A program made the position numbers and the translations under genes. Of a stretch of 5,888 nt of DNA, positions 1 to 5,655 are shown piece after piece (within the stretch, counting starts at the first letter, position 1; each line of letters begins with the position of its first letter). This DNA comes from CAYGUK01 sp964352985 (GTDB lineage: Bacteria > Pseudomonadota > Gammaproteobacteria > JAHCLG01). The notes under the pieces are model-generated. The model was not told where the DNA came from and made no database searches. It saw only the letters and a list, made by a program, of their open reading frames with translations. The stretch spans positions 1 through 5,888 of the forward strand of contig CAYGUK010000169.1 of the NCBI GenBank assembly GCA_964352985.1, given 5' to 3'.

Positions 1-556
1 ACGCCAGCTCATTTACAAGTAACTCATTATTAGAGAATTTATTTTCGATATGAATTTTTGATTTACTTAACGTTGTTACTAGGGCTTCAGCTTGGAAATA
101 AAAATAATGAACAAACTTATCGAGTAAATCTAAATTATTCACTAATAATTGATTAGTTTTATAATTATCTTTATCAGCGCCAAAAAAGAAAAAATCACAT
201 TTTTCTTTAGATGGTCTAATGAGTGTGATGCCATGATCAATTGCAAAACCCTCACGAGTTGCATGAATAATTTCAGAATGAGAGGGGATATGTGACCATA
301 ATAACTCACCTTTTACATAATTGCTGGGCTCTTTTTCAAGAATACTTTTAGTATATAGATGATTATTATAATAATATTGTATCCATCCAGGATGCGTGGT
401 GACAATAATTTCGCTACCATCATTTGAGACTGACTTATAAACTAAGCTTTTTACTTCAAGGTGAGTCATTAAAGGTTTAGCAATAGTTTGGATATCTTCC
501 GCGGACTGATTGGCTAAATGCTTTTTAACTTGTTGATTAGTTTTAATATTGGTCAT
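1..556 (-). CDS. LuxR-family-like regulator, N-terminal sensor region (partial, runs off left edge)
   Basis: Reading frame of 185 codons, open from the ATG at 554-556 to the window edge, so the C-terminus is missing. The visible part looks like a small-molecule/autoinducer-type sensor domain of LuxR-family regulators, of the kind frequent in Legionella. There is a mixed alpha/beta region with an aromatic stretch (W58, Y61-Y63), the segment REGFAIDHGITLI (residues 101-113), then a hydrophobic strand DFFFFG (121-126) and a helix ending in FVHYFYFQAEAL (148-159). A LuxR-type helix-turn-helix would be expected about 10-70 residues further on, outside the window, so DNA binding is inferred and not seen. 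The start is supported by GAGAAG 5 nt upstream; an in-frame GTG lies two codons earlier. The 112-bp leader carries nested palindromes around a possible promoter, which suggests autoregulation. No luxI-type synthase is in view, so it could be an orphan ('solo') sensor. Family assignment rests on pattern resemblance only. Confidence 0.6.
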   Translation of the reverse strand, partial: MTNIKTNQQVKKHLANQSAEDIQTIAKPLMTHLEVKSLVYKSVSNDGSEIIVTTHPGWIQYYYNNHLYTKSILEKEPSNYVKGELLWSHIPSHSEIIHATREGFAIDHGITLIRPSKEKCDFFFFGADKDNYKTNQLLVNNLDLLDKFVHYFYFQAEALVTTLSKSKIHIENKFSNNELLVNELA

Positions 557-577
557 AGTCACTTCTCGATTTTGGTA

Positions 578-613
578 TATACCCATTCTCTGCCAAGATG
601 CGGAATGGGTATA
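578..613. repeat. 11-bp perfect inverted repeat in the leader of the LuxR-like gene
   Basis: TATACCCATTC (578-588) is repeated in inverted form as GAATGGGTATA (603-613) across a 14-nt loop. The left arm overlaps a second palindrome, GGTATATACC (574-583), and the right arm overlaps the 15-bp palindrome at 607-621. The three elements share a GGTATA/TATACC half-site. Either a stem-loop in the 5' leader or a pair of operators about 35 bp apart would explain the arrangement. Confidence 0.7.
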
Positions 614-640
614 GTATACCCTTTTTTTAACTATTCCCAA
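607..640 (-). promoter_or_regulatory. Candidate promoter and operator of the LuxR-like gene
   Basis: Reading leftwards, TTGGGA (635-640) and TATACT (613-618) are separated by 16 bp and match the sigma-70 consensus at 4/6 and 5/6 positions. The -10 lies inside a perfect palindrome, GGGTATAGTATACCC (607-621, 7-bp arms around one base), so a protein bound there would block or modulate initiation. The predicted start near 606 gives a leader of about 50 nt. On the opposite strand the same palindrome is followed by seven T (622-628), so it could also stop rightward transcription. The promoter is an eye-match and untested. Confidence 0.45.
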
Positions 641-668
641 AATTAAACCATTATTTAAAGAGTAGATT

Positions 669-911
669 TTATTCAGTTATAAAATTTAAGTTTTTTATAG
701 CTACTGAAATAAAGTCGTTAACACGACCGTCTTCATGCCAACGCATTACGGCGTTATCGATACTATTTTGCAGTTGAGATTCTTCGTCTTTATTATTTAA
801 ATCAGTTAATTTTATCCAGCAATTGCTATCTTTTAATTTGGCTTTTTCGTATTTTCCATGGCGATCTAAAACCATTTTTTCAAGTTTAATAAACGCTTTA
901 CAAGTATTCAT
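669..911 (-). CDS. Unrecognised 80-residue protein, third gene of the aldo/keto reductase operon
   Basis: I do not recognise this family. The product is small, soluble and charged, without a signal peptide or membrane segment. It starts MNTCKAFIKLEKMVLDRHGK, has two cysteines (C5, C32), two tryptophans (W32 region and W58 region), an Asp/Glu-rich middle (about 37-48) and a C-terminal stretch predicted by eye to be helical then strand (about 47-78). A longer reading from 956 would add 15 residues that overlap the preceding gene. The start at 911 is preferred because AAGGAG (919-924) sits 7 nt upstream of it. Only one base separates this ATG from the stop of the ABM-like gene, and the ribosome site lies within that gene's last codons, so translation is probably coupled. 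That placement supports a role with the ABM-like protein or the aldo/keto reductase. No clear intrinsic terminator follows it. Confidence 0.7.
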   Translation of the reverse strand: MNTCKAFIKLEKMVLDRHGKYEKAKLKDSNCWIKLTDLNNKDEESQLQNSIDNAVMRWHEDGRVNDFISVAIKNLNFITE

Positions 912-912
912 G

Positions 913-1206
913 TTAAATCTCCTTAAGTTGAAATAAATTGATTTCACTCGTGTCAATTTGATACAGCTTTAACTCTTTTAACAAATCAAGATGCGTGGTG
1001 TTTTTTGACCAGTTATCTAATGCCGCTTGATCGCTAAATTGTAGTATTAAATGAATGTTATCTAAATCATCTATTTGCTCACCCACAAGAATCGAATAAA
1101 AACCTAGTGATGATTGTTGAGCTTTTTTTAGTTTTGGTAACCATTTTTCAGTAAAAAATGATTTACCCTCTATATTTAATTTATGTTTAATATGTTTTGA
1201 AATCAT
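913..1206 (-). CDS. Antibiotic biosynthesis monooxygenase (ABM)-like small protein
   Basis: 97-residue protein with the features of the ABM/dimeric alpha-beta barrel superfamily: a first strand (ISKHIKHKL, 2-10), a helix with FF..KWLPKLKKAQ (17-30), a strand GFYSILVGE (35-43), a strand IHLILQF (51-57), then the helix with ALDNWSKNTTHLDLLKEL (62-79), where the Trp66 and His72 pattern is typical. Members range from quinol or polyketide monooxygenases without a cofactor to heme-degrading enzymes and proteins of unknown role, so the substrate cannot be named. It starts at the ATG at 1204-1206. AAGGA (1214-1218) lies 7 nt upstream and overlaps the stop codon of the aldo/keto reductase gene, so the gene is a close partner in the same operon. 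The next gene begins one base after its stop. Confidence 0.7.
   Translation of the reverse strand: MISKHIKHKLNIEGKSFFTEKWLPKLKKAQQSSLGFYSILVGEQIDDLDNIHLILQFSDQAALDNWSKNTTHLDLLKELKLYQIDTSEINLFQLKEI
919..924 (-). promoter_or_regulatory. Ribosome binding site that fixes the start of the 80-residue gene
   Basis: AAGGAG on the minus strand, 7 nt before the ATG at 909-911. It is formed by codons 95-96 (Lys-Glu) of the preceding gene. It decides for the 80-residue start over the longer 95-residue alternative. Confidence 0.85.
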
Positions 1207-1217
1207 TTTAATTTCCT

Positions 1218-2207
1218 TTAACCATTTAAATTATGATCGGCAATAATATCTGCTGCATATCTTTCACCTACTATTTTATTCTTAGAAATAATTGTATTGA
1301 TTTCTGATAAAATAGGTTGGTTAAGTTTAATATTAACTGCTGCAATATTTTCTTTTAAATATTTTAATCTTTTAGTACCAGGAATGGGAACAATATGATG
1401 GCTTTGATGTAATAGCCAAGCTAAGGATAATTGAGCGAGAGTGCAATTAATATCATCAGCAATAGACTGTAGAGAAGTGACTAGTTTTATATTATGTTGT
1501 AAATTTTCTGTATTGAACCTTGGTAAATATTGTCTAAAATCATTTTTAGCAAATTCATTGGGTAAATGATTGGTTAATAAAGCACGCGATAATGGACTAT
1601 ATGACACAAATCCAATATTCAATTCTTTCGTGGTTGCTAATATTTTATTGTATTCAACATCACGAGTACCAAGCGAATATTCTGATTGTAAAGCAGTGAT
1701 GGGATGAACAGCATTCGCTCGGCGAATGGTATCGCTACTCGCCTCAGATAATCCTATAAATCTCACTTTCCCAGAAATCACGAGTTCACTCATTGAGCCC
1801 ACTGTTTCTTCAATTGGAATGTTAGGATCGACTCGATGTTGATAAAAGAGATCAATTTGTTCCACGCCTAATCGTTTTAAACTATTTTCACAACTTTGCC
1901 TAACATAGTTAGGATGGCCATTAATGCCACGCTTACGGGGATTATTTATATCGCGCAATATTCCAAATTTCGTGGCAACAATGACATTTTCACGATGAGT
2001 TTTTAACGCCTTACCAACTAATTTTTCATTATCACCATAGCCATAAATATCTGCAGTATCGAAAAAATTAATACCGTGATCGAGCGCATAATGCATTACT
2101 TCAATCGATTCTTTTTCACTACTATCACCATAAAATTCTGACATGCCCATACATCCCAAACCTAAGCTTGAAACCGTAAGTTGATTTAATTGCCGAAAAT
2201 CATTCAT
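1218..2207 (-). CDS. Aldo/keto reductase (NADPH-dependent, AKR13-like)
   Basis: A full-length 329-residue (alpha/beta)8-barrel aldo/keto reductase, which reduces aldehydes or ketones to alcohols with NADPH, or the reverse. All four catalytic residues are visible: D50 (FFDTADIYG), Y55, K80 (VATKFG) and H124 (DLFYQHRVDP). The N-terminal segment LGLGCMGMSEFYG (16-27) and C-terminal GERYAAD (314-320) resemble the AKR13/YakC-type group. The cofactor-binding loop is IPGTKRLKYLKEN (275-287). AGAGGA (2215-2220) is 7 nt before the ATG. It is the first gene of a three-gene operon (11 bp to the ABM-like gene) with its own candidate promoter. The substrate is unknown. A role in handling aldehydes made from the product of the nearby AlkB-like hydroxylase is possible, but nothing in the sequence proves it. 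Confidence 0.93.
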   Translation of the reverse strand: MNDFRQLNQLTVSSLGLGCMGMSEFYGDSSEKESIEVMHYALDHGINFFDTADIYGYGDNEKLVGKALKTHRENVIVATKFGILRDINNPRKRGINGHPNYVRQSCENSLKRLGVEQIDLFYQHRVDPNIPIEETVGSMSELVISGKVRFIGLSEASSDTIRRANAVHPITALQSEYSLGTRDVEYNKILATTKELNIGFVSYSPLSRALLTNHLPNEFAKNDFRQYLPRFNTENLQHNIKLVTSLQSIADDINCTLAQLSLAWLLHQSHHIVPIPGTKRLKYLKENIAAVNIKLNQPILSEINTIISKNKIVGERYAADIIADHNLNG

Positions 2208-2233
2208 ATTTATATCCTCTTTAATTTTGTGAC

Positions 2234-2278
2234 ATTATATCGAATGTGTTTAAATTTCAGGTATCCGGGAAATTTCCC
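2234..2278 (-). promoter_or_regulatory. Candidate promoter of the aldo/keto reductase operon with upstream palindrome
   Basis: A perfect -10, TATAAT (2234-2239, read leftwards), would place the transcript start near 2227, leaving a leader of about 20 nt that contains the ribosome site. The -35 is weak (CTGAAA at 2255-2260, 15-bp spacer), which suits an activated promoter. Just upstream is the perfect 12-bp palindrome GGGAAATTTCCC (2267-2278), centred near -45. That is the position of many activator sites that touch RNA polymerase. The -10 is the firmest part. Confidence 0.5.
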
Positions 2279-2358
2279 CATTTTGAATGAAGCGAGGTAG
2301 GATATTGTATAATATTAAGATTTTATTAAGCTTTTTATAGTGTTACAACCTTAATTTC

Positions 2359-2372
2359 TCGATTTATATCAA
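2359..2372 (-). promoter_or_regulatory. FNR-box-like sequence
   Basis: Reading leftwards, TTGATATAAATCGA matches the FNR consensus TTGAT-N4-ATCAA at all but one fixed position. It lies just past the stop of the reductase gene and about 158 nt before the aldo/keto reductase ATG. A TATAAA (2334-2339) follows, but its spacing (26.5 bp from site centre to first base) is 3 bp shorter than the class II arrangement. In DNA this AT-rich, a chance match is possible. Confidence 0.3.
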
Positions 2373-2379
2373 ATCCAAC

Positions 2380-4467
2380 TTAGTTAAACGGATGAATAAA
2401 TACTTCTTTAAAAATACGTGATGACGGGATATTCATAGCATTTAGAATCTTATCAATTCCAGTAGAATATTTCTCAGATCCACAAATATAAAAATTTAAC
2501 TCACCATATTGTGCGATTAATTGTTCAATGTCACGTTGATTGATATAGGATTGCTCCGAGGTTATTCTGATATTAATATTAATATCATTTTGTTGATATT
2601 GAGTTAACTCATTATTAAACGATAATCTATCTTGGCTACTAATCGAATAATCAATATGAAGCGTTGGTGAAATACTTTGTTGATGAAGATGGCGAAGGAG
2701 TGCAATCACGGGTGTAATGCCTATGCCGCCAATTAAACAGATCAATGGTTGCTTAAGATCAATTTCTGATATTGATTTACCTGAAGGTGGGGAGACTCTT
2801 AAAAATGGTGTGTTATTTTCATTTTCGAAAAGCCACGTTGAAAAATACCCATTATTTTCTTTTTGTACTGTTATCTCATAATAACTTAAATCTTCCGGTA
2901 ATGAAGTGACGGTATAAGTTCTTTCGATTAAATTATTATTAATAAAAGCTTGAATAACTAAATGTTGTCCGACGAAAAATGAATCAAGTGTTTCATTAAA
3001 AGGCTTTAATTGATAACTGCGAATTAAATCATTATGAGAAATAACTTTATCAATATAAACAGGATGCCAGTTATTATGGCCTAAAAGTTTTTCAATCCTC
3101 ATTCGACATCCACCACAAATAGTAGCTGCTGATGTGGCATTAGAGATAGCTTTTACATCTTTGCAGCCGGAATTTATGGCCGTCATAATCGTGTCTGAAG
3201 ATACTTGCATGCAGTTACAGATTGGTTTATTTGTATCGTTATTATTATTCGTTGTTTTAATACTAATATGGCCCGAATCTTTAAATAATGATTGCTCCCA
3301 AGTTGATAATTCACTTTGAGTAAAAATTAAATCACAGATAGTTGATAAATCACGCCAAAAACAATTGCTGCTGACCCCAACAGGTATATCGTTTTCAAAA
3401 ATGATTTCACGATATATATTATCATGTTGATAACTTAATACTCGAGTATTAGATGAATTTAATTTGTTTAATTTAAATATATCTGAATCTATTATTTTTG
3501 TAGCTAAGAATGACGTGCCATCATCTAAGGTATATATAAAAGTTGAAGCATCATCATTATCAGTTTTACCTCTAAAAATTGAAACGACTCCACGATTTTC
3601 AATTTCATAGATTTGATGCAAATGTCTTAAATGTGACTGCAATAAAGGATTGTCATTATATATTTTTTGAAATAGTCTATTGCTTAGAAAAAGTATTTTA
3701 ACATCCGTTTCGGCAATCGCTGTTGCATTTCGTTTTGATTGCTTTAATATTTCAATTTCACCTAATAATTTGCCATGTGATAGTTTAGTCTCAATTAGAT
3801 TGCCATCAATATTGTTTTTTCTAACAATGACAGTGCCTGACAATATAAAATAAGCACCATTTGTTTCATCATCAATGTTATAAATAATATCTCCCTGTTT
3901 AAAACTAATGAAATTATTACTCAAGCTGAGTAATGTTTTGTTATCTACATTTTCAATAAATTTAAGCAGTTTAGAAAGTTTGTTTAAGGATTGTTTTTTA
4001 CCTTTTAACGTTAATTTTTGATAACAATCATTATTGTTATCAATGATATTGATAAAATCCTCTCTTTTAATTTTAATTAACGTTGTGTTTTCAGCTGTTT
4101 TTGCAGTGATGCTTCTTAAGTTTGTATCTTGACTTAATAACGATTGTTCTCCAAAAAAATCAAATTTTTCTAATCTTGCGACAACAACTTCATTACCTTC
4201 ACCATCTTTAACTGTCGCGACTATGGCACCTTCTGTAATTATATAACAAGAGTCTCCCACATCATTTTCTGAATAGATTACGGTGTTGCTATCTAATCGT
4301 AGATGTTCTACAAGTGACGCTAAATGATTATATTCTTTTTGATTTAGGCCTTGAAAGATCTTCGATTTTTTAATGGTAGCAATAGTTGAATCTATTTCAT
4401 TTTTCGAAGAAGGAATAAATGAAGTAAACATTTTTTTGCATTTCGAAAAAAAAGCATTATTTGACAT
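2380..4467 (-). CDS. cNMP-domain/BFD [2Fe-2S]/flavin reductase fusion, probable electron donor to AlkB-like hydroxylase
   Basis: A 695-residue cytosolic fusion protein. Domains in order: two cyclic-nucleotide-binding beta-barrels, about 32-150 and 165-290, with phosphate-binding-cassette-like segments FGEQSLLSQ...LRS (E107, R118) and LGEIEILKQSKRNATA (E237, R246); a region about 295-400 whose end (YREIIFENDIPVGVS, 352-366) recalls the NirB-type segment ahead of BFD domains; an Asn-rich linker (about 403-412); a BFD-like [2Fe-2S] domain with C417-x-C419 and C451-x2-C454; an FAD-binding domain with RTYTVTS (516-522) and a GYFSTWL loop; and an NAD(P)-binding domain with GGIGITP (580-586) and YICGSEK (660-666), ending in the flavohemoglobin-like KEVF. 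There is no plant-type ferredoxin at the C-terminus and no helix-turn-helix, so the sensor domains are unlikely to bind DNA. The start has AAGGA (4477-4481) 9 nt upstream. It lies 39 bp after the AlkB-like gene, so the predicted path is NAD(P)H to FAD to [2Fe-2S] to hydroxylase, gated by ligand. The partner is inferred. Confidence 0.85.
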   Translation of the reverse strand: MSNNAFFSKCKKMFTSFIPSSKNEIDSTIATIKKSKIFQGLNQKEYNHLASLVEHLRLDSNTVIYSENDVGDSCYIITEGAIVATVKDGEGNEVVVARLEKFDFFGEQSLLSQDTNLRSITAKTAENTTLIKIKREDFINIIDNNNDCYQKLTLKGKKQSLNKLSKLLKFIENVDNKTLLSLSNNFISFKQGDIIYNIDDETNGAYFILSGTVIVRKNNIDGNLIETKLSHGKLLGEIEILKQSKRNATAIAETDVKILFLSNRLFQKIYNDNPLLQSHLRHLHQIYEIENRGVVSIFRGKTDNDDASTFIYTLDDGTSFLATKIIDSDIFKLNKLNSSNTRVLSYQHDNIYREIIFENDIPVGVSSNCFWRDLSTICDLIFTQSELSTWEQSLFKDSGHISIKTTNNNNDTNKPICNCMQVSSDTIMTAINSGCKDVKAISNATSAATICGGCRMRIEKLLGHNNWHPVYIDKVISHNDLIRSYQLKPFNETLDSFFVGQHLVIQAFINNNLIERTYTVTSLPEDLSYYEITVQKENNGYFSTWLFENENNTPFLRVSPPSGKSISEIDLKQPLICLIGGIGITPVIALLRHLHQQSISPTLHIDYSISSQDRLSFNNELTQYQQNDININIRITSEQSYINQRDIEQLIAQYGELNFYICGSEKYSTGIDKILNAMNIPSSRIFKEVFIHPFN

Positions 4468-4506
4468 TTATATCATTCCTTAAATATTTAATCAAAATAA
4501 TGTATA

Positions 4507-5580
4507 TTATTTTTCAAATTTTTTATTCACTTCATCAACTCTATCATTCATTAATTTATACCATAACGGCGGTATTAAACAAACAAACATTGAGCCAAGA
4601 TATCCCAGCGGTAAAATTGGGCTGTTTTCAATGATTTTTAAATTTTGATAAGGACACAAAGGATATAAATGATGATGAGCATGTCTTGTTAAATTCATTA
4701 ATAGTCTTGAATTTAAATAACGATCACAACTCCAAGAGTGTTGATAACTTTGCTCTTCATAAGTATTGTCATCGATTTTATGTCGAATCAAGCCATAATG
4801 TTGGTTATACGTAACAAGATAAAATGCAATTGTTGATATAAGCGCTTGGACAATTAAAAATAACAAACTTAACCAACTAAATAAATAAACGACAAATGCA
4901 AATAAAATTAGTGTTAAAATTGGCACTAAAATGACTCTGTTTCTAATGCTTTTCATCATTTTATTTTTCCCTTGAAGTCTACGCGCTTCCATTTCCCAGG
5001 CATCTTTGATAACGGCAGCAGGGTGAGAAATAATAAATTGATAGATTGATTGACCCTTTTGTGCAGAACCAATATCTTTAGGTGTGGCAGTAAGATCCAT
5101 TCTGTGGTGGTAGTAGACATGATGATAATCGTTCAAACTAAAAAACTGAAATAAGCCATAAATTCTCGCTAATATTTTTTTATAAATACTTCCTTTATGC
5201 ATGAGCTCATGCGCTACATTTAATCCAGAAGCAGCAGATATACCAAGCGGGATTGCCATGATAAACCATGCAAAACTAGGTTCTTTATAAGCGACAAAAT
5301 AAAGTGCGATGAATAAAACAATTAATTGAAATACTAAATAACTAACGATAATTATTTGATAAAAGTTAAAGGGAGGTTCACTTTCGTTATCTTGTGATTT
5401 AATGACATCATAGGAATAATGTTTATCTTTGGGCAAGATAAAATCAATTACTTCGATTAAAAAATAACAAATAAAGACAAGCACGAAAAATAAATAGGGC
5501 GCAGAAAAAATATAACCGCATAAAATTAATAGCGGAATAATAAACATAATTAAATAACTATATTGATCTAGTTTGTTCAT
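4507..5580 (-). CDS. AlkB-family membrane di-iron hydroxylase (alkane 1-monooxygenase-like)
   Basis: A 357-residue integral inner-membrane protein with about six hydrophobic segments (roughly 8-26, 28-49, 74-97, 103-122, 215-257, 320-340). It belongs to the family that inserts oxygen into terminal CH bonds of alkanes, fatty acyl or alkyl-aromatic compounds. The histidine motifs are present: HELMHK (124-129), HHVYYHH (153-159) followed by the family signature TATPKDIGSAQKG (164-176), YNQHYGL (258-264), HSWS (281-284) and RHAHHH (299-304) followed by LYPLCPYQNL. Three usually conserved acidic or small positions differ: EHxxGHH is HHxxYHH, NYxEHYG has Gln260, and RHSDHH has His302. AGGG (5589-5592) lies 8 nt upstream of the ATG. 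It is the first gene of an operon with the reductase fusion. No rubredoxin is in view. The substrate is unknown, and a XylM-like or fatty-acid hydroxylase role is an alternative. Confidence 0.88.
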   Translation of the reverse strand: MNKLDQYSYLIMFIIPLLILCGYIFSAPYLFFVLVFICYFLIEVIDFILPKDKHYSYDVIKSQDNESEPPFNFYQIIIVSYLVFQLIVLFIALYFVAYKEPSFAWFIMAIPLGISAASGLNVAHELMHKGSIYKKILARIYGLFQFFSLNDYHHVYYHHRMDLTATPKDIGSAQKGQSIYQFIISHPAAVIKDAWEMEARRLQGKNKMMKSIRNRVILVPILTLILFAFVVYLFSWLSLLFLIVQALISTIAFYLVTYNQHYGLIRHKIDDNTYEEQSYQHSWSCDRYLNSRLLMNLTRHAHHHLYPLCPYQNLKIIENSPILPLGYLGSMFVCLIPPLWYKLMNDRVDEVNKKFEK

Positions 5581-5611
5581 GCTGTCAGCCCTATATGTTT
5601 GGTATAAATTA

Positions 5612-5641
5612 ATTATAGAAATAAGTATTTCTAAGCGATAA
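5612..5641 (-). promoter_or_regulatory. Candidate promoter of the alkB-reductase operon
   Basis: A perfect TATAAT (5612-5617, read leftwards) gives a predicted start near 5605 and a leader of about 25 nt ahead of the alkB-like ATG. The best -35 is poor (TTATCG, 5636-5641, 18-bp spacer) and falls inside a palindrome, which fits a regulated promoter. Confidence 0.5.
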
Positions 5642-5655
5642 GCTCAGAAATACTT
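5623..5655. repeat. 10-bp inverted repeat, candidate operator of the alkB operon
   Basis: AAGTATTTCT (5623-5632) and AGAAATACTT (5646-5655) are perfect inverted copies around 13 nt. An inner AGC/GCT pair (5634-5636, 5642-5644) extends the symmetry after one mismatch. It covers about -18 to -50 of the predicted promoter, so it is well placed for a dimeric regulator. As RNA it would fold, but no T-run follows on either strand, so a terminator is less likely. Confidence 0.6.

Noticed and set aside
607..628. Intrinsic terminator for a plus-strand gene (palindrome plus T7)
   Set aside because: There is no plus-strand gene to the left, and a perfect palindrome with a one-base centre makes a poor RNA loop. 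An operator reading is preferred, though a terminator role is not excluded.
912..956. Longer 95-residue start for the 80-residue gene
   Set aside because: It would overlap the end of the ABM-like gene by 44 bp and lacks a ribosome site, whereas the ATG at 909-911 has AAGGAG at ideal spacing.
3134..3319. 61-codon reading frame on the plus strand
   Set aside because: It lies wholly inside the reductase gene, opposite the BFD domain and its linker. It has no ribosome site, and its hydrophobic C-terminal half is the antisense of the Asn-rich linker and nearby codons.
5581..5589. GCTGTCAGC palindrome between ribosome site and start of the alkB-like gene
   Set aside because: It is only 4-bp arms around one base, too short to fold or to be called an operator without support.
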